A stretch of 64,000 bases of DNA from Porphyrobacter sp. CACIAM 03H1 (GTDB taxonomy: Bacteria; Pseudomonadota; Alphaproteobacteria; Sphingomonadales; Sphingomonadaceae), in NCBI RefSeq assembly GCF_002215495.1, contig NZ_CP021378.1:1488764-1552763 (forward strand), in the 5' to 3' direction. Under the pieces are notes generated by a model. The model was not told where the DNA came from, did no database searches, and saw only the letters and a list, made by a program, of their open reading frames with translations. Position 1 is the first letter of the stretch. Every line of letters begins with the position of its first letter. Below, piece after piece: positions 36,678 through 45,483 of this stretch. A program made the position numbers and the translations under genes.

Positions 36678-36959
36678 ATGGACTTTATCTCGATTCTCTC
36701 GATCTTCGTATTGGCCTGCTTCGTGGGCTATTACGTCGTCTGGTCGGTCACGCCGGCGCTCCACACCCCGCTGATGGCGGTGACCAATGCGATTTCCTCG
36801 GTGATCATCGTCGGCGCGCTGATCGCGGCGGCCGAGGCCGAGAACCCGGTCGCCAAGTATCTCGCGCTCGCCGGCGTGGTGATGGCGAGCATCAACATCT
36901 TCGGCGGCTTTGCCGTGACCGAGCGCATGCTCGCGATGTACAAGAAGAAGGAGAAGTAA
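36678..36959 (+). CDS. NAD(P) transhydrogenase subunit alpha part 2
   Basis: 93 residues; the membrane domain of PntA with three to four helices. TPLMAVTNAISSVIIVGAL is the strongly conserved core of the family. It combines with PntA domain I and PntB. Start ATG 36678, one base after the stop of the preceding gene; the PntB GTG/ATG follows without gap. Split PntA forms are common in alphaproteobacteria; the intervening PH and secreted genes are the odd feature here. Confidence 0.93.
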   Translation: MDFISILSIFVLACFVGYYVVWSVTPALHTPLMAVTNAISSVIIVGALIAAAEAENPVAKYLALAGVVMASINIFGGFAVTERMLAMYKKKEK

Positions 36960-36962
36960 GTG

Positions 36963-38417
36963 ATGGACTTCTCCCTCCTTTCCGCCGCCGCCTCCGGCGA
37001 AGGCGCCACCCCCGCCTGGGCGATGCTCGCCTATCTCGTGGCGGGCGTGTTCTTCATCCTCGCGCTGCGCGGGCTCTCGAGCCCGGCCTCTAGCCGCGCG
37101 GGCAACCGCAACGGCATGATCGGCATGGCCATCGCGGTCGGCACGACCCTCGTCATGCACGGCACCAACCTTGTCGAGATCGGAATTGCGATTGCCATCG
37201 GCGCGATCCTGGGCGTGACCATCGCGCGGCGCATCGCCATGACCGCGATGCCGGAGCTGGTCGCGGGCTTCCACAGCCTCGTGGGCCTCGCTGCGGTGGT
37301 GGTGGGCCTTGCCGCATGGCTGAACCCTGCCGCCTTCGGCATCACCGATGCCGCCGGGCAGATCATGGCGGTCAGCCGCGTCGAACTCGGCCTCGGCATC
37401 GCGATCGGGGCGATCACCTTCTCGGGTTCGGTCATCGCCTTCCTCAAGCTTTCGGGACGTATGAGCGGTTCGCCGATCCTGCTGCCCGCGCGCCACATCA
37501 TCAACCTCGGCACGCTGCTCGCGATCCTCGGCCTGATCGCCGCCTACACGCTGTCGGGCGCGGGCGGCGCGGGTGAGGGGCAGCTGGTGATCTGGATCAC
37601 CGTGCTGGCCTTTGCCATCGGCTTCCTGCTGATCATCCCGATCGGCGGCGCGGACATGCCGGTTGTCGTGTCGATGCTGAACTCGTACTCCGGCTGGGCC
37701 GCGGCGGCGATGGGCTTCACGCTGGGCAATTCGGCGATGATCATCACCGGCGCGCTGGTCGGTTCCTCGGGCGCGATCCTCAGCTACATCATGTGCCGGG
37801 CGATGAACCGCAGCTTCATTTCGGTGATCGCGGGCGGCTTCGGCGCGGATGCAGGCGCCGGCGGTGCAGGCGGGGCACGCGAACAGCGGCCCTACAAGCA
37901 GGGCTCTGCCGAAGACGCCGCCTACATGCTCGAACAGGCCGAGAAGGTCATCATCATCCCCGGCTACGGGATGGCGGTCGCGCAGGCCCAGCACGCGCTG
38001 CGCGAAATGGGCGACAAGCTCAAGGAAAAGGGCGTGGAGGTGAAGTATGCCATCCACCCCGTCGCGGGGCGTATGCCGGGGCACATGAACGTGCTCCTCG
38101 CCGAAGCCAGTGTGCCCTATGACGAGGTCTTCGAGCTGGAGGACATCAACTCCGAGTTCGCCCAGTGCGACGTCGCCTTCATCATCGGCGCCAACGACGT
38201 GGTGAACCCTGCGGCCAAGACCGACAAGTCCTCGCCCATCTACGGGATGCCGGTGTTCGACGTCGACAAGGCCAAGCAGGTGTTCTTCATCAAGCGCTCG
38301 ATGGGCGGGGTCGGCTATGCCGGGGTCGACAACGACGTGTTCTACATGAACCAGACCGTCATGCTGCTGGCCGACGCCAAGAAGATGGTCGAGGAAATCG
38401 TCAAGTCGCTCGACTGA
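36963..38417 (+). CDS. pntB: NAD(P) transhydrogenase subunit beta
   Basis: 484 residues. About eight to nine transmembrane helices (residues 20-275) form the proton channel, followed by the NADP(H)-binding domain III (about 295-480). Landmarks are GADMPVVVSMLNSYSGWAAA in the membrane part and IPGYGMAVAQAQHAL, AIHPVAGRMPGHMNVLLAEA and DVAFIIGANDVVNPAAK in domain III. The ATG at 36963 is chosen (GTG 36960 is one codon earlier). A following gene shares one base with the stop (TGATG). Confidence 0.95.
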   Translation: MDFSLLSAAASGEGATPAWAMLAYLVAGVFFILALRGLSSPASSRAGNRNGMIGMAIAVGTTLVMHGTNLVEIGIAIAIGAILGVTIARRIAMTAMPELVAGFHSLVGLAAVVVGLAAWLNPAAFGITDAAGQIMAVSRVELGLGIAIGAITFSGSVIAFLKLSGRMSGSPILLPARHIINLGTLLAILGLIAAYTLSGAGGAGEGQLVIWITVLAFAIGFLLIIPIGGADMPVVVSMLNSYSGWAAAAMGFTLGNSAMIITGALVGSSGAILSYIMCRAMNRSFISVIAGGFGADAGAGGAGGAREQRPYKQGSAEDAAYMLEQAEKVIIIPGYGMAVAQAQHALREMGDKLKEKGVEVKYAIHPVAGRMPGHMNVLLAEASVPYDEVFELEDINSEFAQCDVAFIIGANDVVNPAAKTDKSSPIYGMPVFDVDKAKQVFFIKRSMGGVGYAGVDNDVFYMNQTVMLLADAKKMVEEIVKSLD

Positions 38418-38758
38418 TGCGCAAGCTCTTTATCGGACTGCTGCTGATCTCAGGTCTCGGGGCCGGTGCGCTGTTCACCGGCCTCGCCGACCCGCTGGTG
38501 CGCTGGCAGGTCAAGGGCGCGCTGGTCGAATCCGGCATTGGCGAGGGCCGCGCCGAATGCATGGCCGAACGGATGGTCGAACGCCTCACCCTCGGCCAGC
38601 TGTGGAAACTGCGGCAGGGCATGGCGGCGCAGGAGGGCGAACCGGAAGAAGGCTATGGCTTTGGCGAACTCGTCAAGCGCCTTCGCCGCGTCGACGACGG
38701 CGAGGCGGTCGCGGTGCTCACCACCTCCGCGGGGCTGTGCGCGCTGGGCATCGGCTAG
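38417..38758 (+). CDS. Small membrane-anchored hypothetical protein
   Basis: 113 residues with an N-terminal hydrophobic segment (about 4-24) that is either a signal peptide or membrane anchor. The soluble part is helical and charged (AERMVERLTLGQLWKLRQG). It shares a base with the pntB stop, so it is the last gene of the operon, translated by re-initiation. Family unknown. The conserved Cys pair (Cys48 and near the C terminus) could form a disulfide in the periplasm. Confidence 0.6.
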   Translation: MRKLFIGLLLISGLGAGALFTGLADPLVRWQVKGALVESGIGEGRAECMAERMVERLTLGQLWKLRQGMAAQEGEPEEGYGFGELVKRLRRVDDGEAVAVLTTSAGLCALGIG

Positions 38759-38815
38759 CCGCTTGCATTTCTTCCCCCCCTTGCGCCAGAGTGCGCGGCG
38801 GAGAGGGAGAACATC

Positions 38816-40015
38816 ATGATCCGACTGGCACTTGCCGCTGCGCTGCTCGTAACCGCCGCGCCGCTCGCCGCCGAGACCCACCGCGTCGAACCGGGCGAGG
38901 GCGCTGCTGCCCGCCTGCAGGAGGCGCTCATCCTTGCCGCTCCGGGCGACGTGATCGAACTCGCCGAGGGGCGCTTCGTCCTCACCGACGGGCTCAGCCT
39001 CGACGTTGACGGGGTGACGGTGCGCGGGGCGGGCATGGACAAGACCGTGCTCGACTTCACGACCCAGGCGGGGGCGGGGGAGGGGCTGCTGGTCACCTCC
39101 GACAACGTGACCTTGCGCGATTTCGCGGTCGAGAACCCCAAGGGCGACGGGATCAAGTCCAAGGGCGCGGACATGATCATCTATGACGGCATCCGCGTCG
39201 AATGGACCGGCGGGCCCAAGGCGGAGAATGGCGCCTACGGCATCTACCCGGTCGAGAGCACCGGGGTGCTGGTGACGCGGTCGATCGTCTCGGGTGCGTC
39301 CGACGCGGGGATCTATGTCGGCCAGAGTCGCGACATCACGGTGCGCGGCAATGTCGTCAGGTTCAATGTCGCCGGGATCGAGATCGAGAACAGTCGCAAC
39401 GCGCTGGTCGAGCGGAACGTCGCCACCCGCAACACCGGCGGGCTGCTGGTGTTCGACCTTCCCGGCCTGCCGGTGATGGGCGGTGGCAACGTGATCCTGC
39501 GCAACAACGCCGTGTCAGACAACGACACCCCCAATTTCGCGCCGCCGGGCAACATCGTCGCTTCCGTCCGGCGCGGAACGGGCGTGCTGGTGATGGCCAA
39601 TGACGGCGTGCTGATCGAGAAGAACGCCTTCGAGAACAACCCCACCGCCCATGTCGTGGTTATCGCCTATACCCAGCCCTATGACGATGCGCGCTACAAT
39701 CCCCATGCCCGCAACGTGATCGTCGGCTCCAACGCCTTCGGTCGCGGCGGGGACGATCCGCAGCTCGATGGGGCGGCGATGCTGCTGTCGGCCTTCGGCG
39801 GGGCGCTGCCACCGGTGCTGTGGGACGGGATCGCGGAGCAGCCCGGCAACGGGCTCAAGATCGCCGAGGGCGTCACCGGTTGGAGCCTCAACCTCGCGAA
39901 ACCCGGCCAGAGCCTCGCCGAGGCGCAGCCCGGTCCGTTGATGCTGACGCCGGTCGCAAGCTGGGAGTTCCCGGAAGTCGGCGCTCCGGCGGCGCTGGAG
40001 GCGCGGCTGAAGTGA
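38816..40015 (+). CDS. Parallel beta-helix repeat protein (TIGR03805-like)
   Basis: 399 residues with a signal peptide (about 1-19, ending LAAE). Repeated short strands (GVTVRGAGMDKTVLDF, ENSRNALVERNVATRNTGG and similar) make a right-handed beta-helix, as in pectate-lyase-like proteins. By memory, this type is paired with a diheme cytochrome of the SO2930 type, which here is the next gene (4-bp GTGA overlap). Role unknown: carbohydrate binding or lyase-type activity is possible. Start ATG 38816 with a GAGGGAGA about six bases upstream. Confidence 0.83.
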   Translation: MIRLALAAALLVTAAPLAAETHRVEPGEGAAARLQEALILAAPGDVIELAEGRFVLTDGLSLDVDGVTVRGAGMDKTVLDFTTQAGAGEGLLVTSDNVTLRDFAVENPKGDGIKSKGADMIIYDGIRVEWTGGPKAENGAYGIYPVESTGVLVTRSIVSGASDAGIYVGQSRDITVRGNVVRFNVAGIEIENSRNALVERNVATRNTGGLLVFDLPGLPVMGGGNVILRNNAVSDNDTPNFAPPGNIVASVRRGTGVLVMANDGVLIEKNAFENNPTAHVVVIAYTQPYDDARYNPHARNVIVGSNAFGRGGDDPQLDGAAMLLSAFGGALPPVLWDGIAEQPGNGLKIAEGVTGWSLNLAKPGQSLAEAQPGPLMLTPVASWEFPEVGAPAALEARLK

Positions 40016-41028
40016 GGCGGGGCGTCGCGCTGCTGGCGGCGGCGGCCGCGCTGCTTTCGGGCACGATCGCCGCACGCGGGGCGGTGCCTGCCGCGCCGCG
40101 CGTCAATGACGGCGTTGTGGCTGGCGCGGGGATGCCGCGGTCGCTTTCGGAATTCGGGTTCTTCGCCGATGGCCGGGGGCAGGTGCCGGCGTTTGGGGTC
40201 GTCCCCTACGAACTCAAGGTTTCGTTGTGGTCGGACGGGGCGGAAAAGCTGCGCTTCATCTACCTTCCGCAAGGCACACAGCTTGCTGCCGAGGGGGAGG
40301 GCCTGCTGCGCTTCCCCGTGGGCGCCGCGATCATCAAGACCTTCGCCTTCGGCAAGGGCGCGGACCGTCGGCTGATCGAGACCCGCATCCTCCTCCACCG
40401 CGCCGATGGCTGGGTGGCGCTGCCCTATCGCTGGAACGCCGAGCAGACCGAGGCGACCCTTGCACTGGCGGGCGGGCGGCTCGATCTTGTCACCCCGGCG
40501 GGCGAGGCGATCTCCTATGCCATCCCGAACAAGAACCAGTGCAAGACCTGCCACAGCAAGGACGGGCAGGTGATCCCCATCGGCCCCAAGGCAAGGAACC
40601 TCTCGGCGCAGTGGCTGGGCGACATGCAGCGCGAGGGCCGGCTGGAGGGCGACACAGCCGCCGGCGACCGTCTGCCCGACTGGCGCACCCATGCGACCGC
40701 CCCCGCGCAGCCGCTCGCGCGGGCCTATCTCGACGTCAATTGTGCGCATTGCCACCAGCCCGGCGGGGGCGCCTCCAATTCCGGGCTCGACCTGCGCTGG
40801 GAGCAGACCGATCCCCACGCCATCGGCGTCATGAAGCGCCCGGTCGCCGCCGGGCGCGGCGCGGGAGGGCACGATTTCTCGGTGCTGCCGGGGCGCCCCG
40901 ATGCCTCAATCCTTCTCTACCGCATGGACAGCGCCGAACCGGGGATCGCCATGCCCGAACTGGGCAAGAGCAGTATCGATCACGATGGCGTCGCGGTGGT
41001 GCGGCGCTGGATCGCGGAGATGAAATGA
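40012..41028 (+). CDS. SO2930-type diheme c-type cytochrome
   Basis: 338 residues from GTG 40012. A hydrophobic N terminus (about 1-25) acts as signal peptide. Two haem c motifs are CKTCHSKDG and CAHCHQPGG, so the mature protein is periplasmic and electron-carrying; the N-terminal half (about 40-160) is a separate beta-rich domain. It is coupled to the beta-helix gene and to the following hydrolase by overlaps. This pairing is conserved across several bacteria by my recollection, without a known reaction. Confidence 0.85.
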   Translation: MRRGVALLAAAAALLSGTIAARGAVPAAPRVNDGVVAGAGMPRSLSEFGFFADGRGQVPAFGVVPYELKVSLWSDGAEKLRFIYLPQGTQLAAEGEGLLRFPVGAAIIKTFAFGKGADRRLIETRILLHRADGWVALPYRWNAEQTEATLALAGGRLDLVTPAGEAISYAIPNKNQCKTCHSKDGQVIPIGPKARNLSAQWLGDMQREGRLEGDTAAGDRLPDWRTHATAPAQPLARAYLDVNCAHCHQPGGGASNSGLDLRWEQTDPHAIGVMKRPVAAGRGAGGHDFSVLPGRPDASILLYRMDSAEPGIAMPELGKSSIDHDGVAVVRRWIAEMK

Positions 41029-42011
41029 TCAAGTGGTTCCTGCGCGGATTGCTCGCGCTCCTTGCGGTGCTGGTGATCGCCTTCCTGGTCTTCCGCACGC
41101 CGGATACCGACGCGGCGGAAATGCGCGGCAAGTACGGCGCGCCGCCCTCGCAATTCGTGGAGATTGGCGACGGGGTGACCGTCCACCTGCGCGACGAGGG
41201 CCCGCGCGATGCGCCCGCGATCGTCCTGCTGCACGGCTCCAACGCCGATCTCCACACCTGGGAGCCTTGGGTGCAGGCACTCAAGGATCGCTACCGCGTA
41301 ATCCGCTTTGACCAGGTCGGTCACGGCCTCACAGGCCCCGACCCGAAGGAGGATTACTCGCGCGACAACTATGTCGCCGATATCCTCGAGGTCGCGGACC
41401 GGCTGGGCCTCGAACGCTTCGTCCTCGGCGGCAATTCGATGGGCGGCAAGCACGCGCTGGCCTTCGCCGTGGCCCATCCCGAGCGGCTCGCCGGCCTCGT
41501 GCTGGTCGACGGCAGCGGCGGGCCGATGCTCAAGCTCGACAAGGCCAAGGAGGAGAAGACCTCCGGCAATATCGGCTTCAGGATCGCGCGGATGCCGGGC
41601 GTCAACCTTCTGGCCGAACAGATCACCCCGCGCAGCCTGATCGCCCAGAGCCTCGAGCAGTCGGTGTCGAACAAGGCCATCGTCACTCCGGCGATGATCG
41701 ACCGCTACTGGGAGCTGCTGCGCTATCCCGGCAACCGCCGCGCCACGCTTAAGCGCTTCAGCGAGCCCTATGATCCGCTGACCGAGGCCGAGGTCGCGGC
41801 GGTTACCACACCGACCCTCATCCTGTGGGGCGAGGAGGACCGCCTGATCCCGGTCGAGGCGGGCGAGTGGCTCGACCGGACCCTGCCCGACAGCACGCTG
41901 GTGGTCTACCGCGGTATCGGCCACCTGCCGCACGAGGAAGCGGCCGCCGAGACGCTTGCGACCCTCGAGGCGTGGCTTGCCGGGCACGCCGTCCCGCCGA
42001 AAGCACCCTGA
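41025..42011 (+). CDS. Membrane-anchored alpha/beta hydrolase
   Basis: 328 residues. An N-terminal transmembrane anchor (about 5-24) precedes an alpha/beta hydrolase fold: HGSNADLHTW (oxyanion), GGNSMGGKHA (nucleophile Ser), LILWGEEDRLIP (acid) and YRGIGHLPHEE (His). Members of this type include haloalkane dehalogenase-like and epoxide hydrolase-like enzymes; Ser instead of Asp as nucleophile suggests an esterase-like activity. The ATGA overlap with the cytochrome gene shows one transcription unit. Substrate unknown. Confidence 0.87.
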   Translation: MIKWFLRGLLALLAVLVIAFLVFRTPDTDAAEMRGKYGAPPSQFVEIGDGVTVHLRDEGPRDAPAIVLLHGSNADLHTWEPWVQALKDRYRVIRFDQVGHGLTGPDPKEDYSRDNYVADILEVADRLGLERFVLGGNSMGGKHALAFAVAHPERLAGLVLVDGSGGPMLKLDKAKEEKTSGNIGFRIARMPGVNLLAEQITPRSLIAQSLEQSVSNKAIVTPAMIDRYWELLRYPGNRRATLKRFSEPYDPLTEAEVAAVTTPTLILWGEEDRLIPVEAGEWLDRTLPDSTLVVYRGIGHLPHEEAAAETLATLEAWLAGHAVPPKAP

Positions 42012-42093
42012 CGCCCGCACCCTCTGGACGCGCGGAACGCTTGCCGCCTAAAGCCGTTCGCAAGTGCACATTGGAACAGGAAGGGATGCCCGT

Positions 42094-42798
42094 TTGCGCA
42101 AACTCGGGATCATAGGCGGCATGAGCTGGGTGTCGACCGCGACCTATTACGATCGCATCAACCGCATCGTCCAGAAACGCGCCGCCCCGATGGCGAGCGC
42201 ACCGCTCCTGATCGAGAGTCTCGACTTCTGCCAGCTCTACGCCCTCACCGAAGAGCGCGACTGGCAACGCGCGGCCAGCGTGCTGATCGACAGCGCGCGG
42301 CGGCTCGAAGGGGCGGGGGCCGAGGCGCTGATCATCGGCGCGAACTCGATGCACCGCCTCTACGACGATGTCGCAGCCTCGGTGAACATCCCGATCCTGC
42401 ACATCGCCGAATATGTCGGCCTCGCCATGAAGCGCGCCGGGAAGAACAGCGCTGCCCTGCTGGGAACGCGCAACGTGATGACCGAGAGCTTCTACCGCAA
42501 GCGCCTTGTCGCGCACGGCATCGACCTGCTGCCGCCCAATCTGACCTATGTCGAGATGCTCGACCGGATCATCTATGACGAGCTGATGGTCGGCAAGGTC
42601 ACCCGCGAGGCGGAGCGGACGCTGAAGACGATCATCACGAACAAGGCCCAGGAAGGCGCCGAGGCGATCGTGCTCGCCTGTACCGAGCTCGACCTCGTGG
42701 TCGATGTCGACGCCAACGTCCTGCCGATCTTCGACAGCACCCGGATCCACTGCGAGGCCGCCGCGAACTGGATTCTCGAGCAGGAAGTGGTGAATTAG
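42094..42798 (+). CDS. Asp/Glu racemase-like enzyme
   Basis: 234 residues from TTG 42094 (MRKLGIIGGMSW), supported by AGGAAGGG eight bases upstream; a GTG at 42064 is an alternative. The family uses two cysteines as acid and base. The second is present (VLACTELD, Cys196), but the first position, expected in a CNT-type motif, is Ala83 (IIGANSMH). E. coli YgeA also lacks the first Cys (Thr there), yet has activity on some substrates. So racemase activity may be narrowed or changed. Cytoplasmic. It follows the hydrolase by 82 bp. Confidence 0.85.
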   Translation: MRKLGIIGGMSWVSTATYYDRINRIVQKRAAPMASAPLLIESLDFCQLYALTEERDWQRAASVLIDSARRLEGAGAEALIIGANSMHRLYDDVAASVNIPILHIAEYVGLAMKRAGKNSAALLGTRNVMTESFYRKRLVAHGIDLLPPNLTYVEMLDRIIYDELMVGKVTREAERTLKTIITNKAQEGAEAIVLACTELDLVVDVDANVLPIFDSTRIHCEAAANWILEQEVVN

Positions 42799-43085
42799 TC
42801 CTCGGTTCGTCCGCCCATGCGGGCACCCTGCCGCATCGCAAGGTTGCATGGGGTGCAACGTCTTAACGCCTCTCCTATGTGGCGCGCGGATTTTGTCACG
42901 GAAACGTACTCGACATTATCCGGGTCTTCGGGTCGCACCGACAGGCCCTTGGGGCTGCCTCCCTTCCCCCCCAATCACCGGGGGGCGGCCCCATAATTGC
43001 CCGCACATATCTCGCGCTTCCGGCAAGGTTCCCGACCTGTTCCGGTTGAGCCGCGCGCTGCGGTCCCCTAATCGCTCCTACCGTG

Positions 43086-44249
43086 ATGACCCGCGCCCCC
43101 TTCGCCGCCGATCCCGATGCGCCGGTGCTGCGCGAATTCGGCGGGCCGCAGAGTGCCGAGCGGCGGGGCCCGCGCAGCGCCTTCCAGCGCGACCGCGACC
43201 GGATCATCCACTCGATGAGCTTCCGCCGCCTGAAGTCCAAGACGCAGGTGTTCATCGCTCCCGACGGCGACCACTATCGCACCCGCCTGACACACAGCCT
43301 CGAGGTCGCCCAGATCGGCCGGGTGATCGCCCGGGCGCTGGGGCTCGACGAAGACCTCACCGAAGCCCTGTGTCTCGCGCATGATCTCGGCCATCCGCCC
43401 TTCGGCCATGCCGGGGAGGCGGCGCTTTCGGACGCGCTGGAGCGCCACGGCGGCTTCTGCCACAACGCCCAGGCGCTGCGAACGGTCATGCGGATCGAGA
43501 GCCCCTATCCCGATCACGACGGTCTGAACCTCACCTGGGACCTGCTCGAAGGGCTTGCCAAGCACAACGGACCCGTGAGTGCGCCGGGCTGGGCGCTGGC
43601 CGAACTCGACGCCGCCTTTCCGCTGGATCTGGCGACCTGGCCCTCGCTCGAGGCGCAGGTGGCGGCGGTGGCGGACGACATCGCCTACGACAACCACGAC
43701 ATCGACGATGGCCTGCGGGCAGGCTTCCTCCAGCTCGACGATCTGCTGACGCTCGATTTCCTCGCAGACCAGTGGCGGGCGGTCGAAAAGCGCTTCCCCC
43801 ATGCGCCCCGCGAGCGTTTGCTGCGCGAGATGATACGCGACCAGATCGGGATGATGGTGAACGACGTGATTGCCAACACGTCGGCCGCGGCAAAGGGCAT
43901 GGGATCGGTCGCCGAGGTGCGCGCTGCCGGGCGGCAGCTGGCGGGCTTTTCCCCCGCCATGGCCGCGCAGGAGCGACGCCTGAAGGCCTTCATGTACGAA
44001 CGCCTCTACTACCACCCCGAACAGATCGCCGCCGCGGAGCGTGCCCGCGATGTCGTTGCGCGGCTCTATGCCGCCTATGCGCAGGACGCGCGCCTGATGC
44101 CCGGGGACTGGCCGGCGCGCCTCCCCGCGCAGGAGCCGCAGCGTTCGCGCATGATCGCCGATTTCATCGCCGGCATGAGCGACCGCTTCGCGATGGAAGC
44201 GGTGGCGCGCATCTACGGGACAAGGCCGGAAGGGTTGATCAATGTATGA
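43086..44249 (+). CDS. Deoxyguanosinetriphosphate triphosphohydrolase-like
   Basis: 387 residues (ATG 43086; GTG 43083 is one codon earlier). The HD-domain motif is HSLEVAQIGR ... HDLGHPPFGHAGE, with metal-binding His and Asp, and the family pattern YRTRLTHSLEV. Type 2 dGTPase-like enzymes release triphosphate from dNTPs and keep the nucleotide pool in balance. The preceding 287 bp hold no gene; a 6-bp C/G stem at 42967-42985 may mark the upstream end. It overlaps the next gene by 8 bp. Confidence 0.9.
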   Translation: MTRAPFAADPDAPVLREFGGPQSAERRGPRSAFQRDRDRIIHSMSFRRLKSKTQVFIAPDGDHYRTRLTHSLEVAQIGRVIARALGLDEDLTEALCLAHDLGHPPFGHAGEAALSDALERHGGFCHNAQALRTVMRIESPYPDHDGLNLTWDLLEGLAKHNGPVSAPGWALAELDAAFPLDLATWPSLEAQVAAVADDIAYDNHDIDDGLRAGFLQLDDLLTLDFLADQWRAVEKRFPHAPRERLLREMIRDQIGMMVNDVIANTSAAAKGMGSVAEVRAAGRQLAGFSPAMAAQERRLKAFMYERLYYHPEQIAAAERARDVVARLYAAYAQDARLMPGDWPARLPAQEPQRSRMIADFIAGMSDRFAMEAVARIYGTRPEGLINV

Positions 44250-44964
44250 GCCGCGCGTGACGGGCCCCGTGCGGGTGGCGCTGGTGGGCGCGACCGGTCT
44301 GGTTGGCCGCGAGGTGATCGCCACCGCCAGCCGCGGGGACGAGGTGCGCCTGCTCGGCATCGCCCGGCGCGAGGCGCCGCTGCCGCCAGGCGCGCGGATG
44401 GAGATGTTCGTTTCCGACCCCGGCAAGTGGGGCGATGTCATGGACGCGGTGCGCCCGCGCGCGCTGATCTGCGCGCTCGGCACCACCTGGAAGAAGGCGG
44501 GCAAGGACGAGGCCGCGTTTCGTGCGGTCGACCACGATCTCGTGCTCGCCACCGCCGAGGCGGCCAAGCGCGCAGGTGTGCCCAACATGGTGCTGGTCAG
44601 CGCCGCGGGGGCCGACGCGCGCTCCAAGACCTTTTACATGCGGGTCAAGGGCGAGACCGAGGAGGCGTTGTCGCGTATCGGCTTCAAGCGGCTCGACATC
44701 CTGCGCCCCGGCCTGCTGCGCGGGCAGCGCGAGGACGATCTGCGCTTCGCCGAGCGCGCCGCGCTGATCGCTGCGCCGCTGATCGATCCGCTGCTCTCCG
44801 GTTCGTGGACGCGCTATCGCTCGATCGACGCCGCGCTGGTTGCCGAAGCCGCGCTCGGGCTGGCGCTGCGCCGGGCGGGCGGGCGCTTCACCCACGACAA
44901 CGAGGCAATGCGCCGCGCGGCGCGGGAATGGCGCCGCGTCGGCGAGACGGGAGAGGCGGCATGA
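44242..44964 (+). CDS. NAD(P)-binding atypical SDR
   Basis: 240 residues. The Rossmann motif is VGATGLVGREV near the N terminus, and the catalytic-type segment is VSAAGADARSKTFYMRVKGE with a Tyr/Lys spacing altered as in atypical SDRs (YbjT/HTATIP2-like). Such proteins use NADPH or act as redox sensors. It overlaps the dGTPase stop by 8 bp and the ABA4-like start by 4 bp (ATGA), so all three are coupled. Substrate unknown. Confidence 0.85.
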   Translation: MYEPRVTGPVRVALVGATGLVGREVIATASRGDEVRLLGIARREAPLPPGARMEMFVSDPGKWGDVMDAVRPRALICALGTTWKKAGKDEAAFRAVDHDLVLATAEAAKRAGVPNMVLVSAAGADARSKTFYMRVKGETEEALSRIGFKRLDILRPGLLRGQREDDLRFAERAALIAAPLIDPLLSGSWTRYRSIDAALVAEAALGLALRRAGGRFTHDNEAMRRAAREWRRVGETGEAA

Positions 44965-45410
44965 GCTGGGATGCGGTGTTCGGTGCGGTCAACCTGCTGG
45001 CGCTGCTCGGCTGGGTGGCACTGATCGCATTGCCGCGCTGGCCAGCGCTGCTGGCGGCAGTGCTCTATCTCGGCGTCGGGCTGCTGTGCCTCGTCTATGC
45101 CGCGGGCCTGATCGGCGTCGTCAGCGGGCTGATCCCCAATCCCGGGGGCGGGGGTGCGGATTTCTCGACCATCGACGGCATCCGCGCGATCTTTGCCACC
45201 GATGCCGGCGTGACGATCGGCTGGACGCATTACCTCGCCTTCGATCTCTTTGTCGGCCTTTGGATTGCCCGTGACGGCGATGCGAAAAACATCTCGCGGT
45301 TCGTTCAGGCTCCGGTGCTGTTCGCGACGCTCATGGCCGGACCGCTGGGGCTGGGCCTGTGGCTGCTGATCCGCGAGCCGATCGCCCGGAGGCAGGGCCG
45401 CTTCCGCTGA
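44961..45410 (+). CDS. ABA4-like family membrane protein
   Basis: 149 residues, with four transmembrane segments (about 8-26, 32-58, 88-107 and 114-136). The pattern IDGIRAIFATDAGVTIGWTHYLAFDLFVGLW matches the ABA4-like (DUF4281) family; plant ABA4 takes part in neoxanthin and violaxanthin-type xanthophyll metabolism. In carotenoid-bearing bacteria the role is untested. Coupled to the SDR. ATG start at 44961. Confidence 0.83.
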   Translation: MSWDAVFGAVNLLALLGWVALIALPRWPALLAAVLYLGVGLLCLVYAAGLIGVVSGLIPNPGGGGADFSTIDGIRAIFATDAGVTIGWTHYLAFDLFVGLWIARDGDAKNISRFVQAPVLFATLMAGPLGLGLWLLIREPIARRQGRFR

Positions 45411-45483
45411 CAAGGAAGGGCTGGACGACGCCAGACGGTCGGCTAATCTCCCGGGCAAAAAGCCTTAGGGGAGAGAGACCGGC

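Noticed and set aside
42966..42985. C/G stem before the dGTPase as riboswitch
   Set aside because: A single stem with no further structure or family match.
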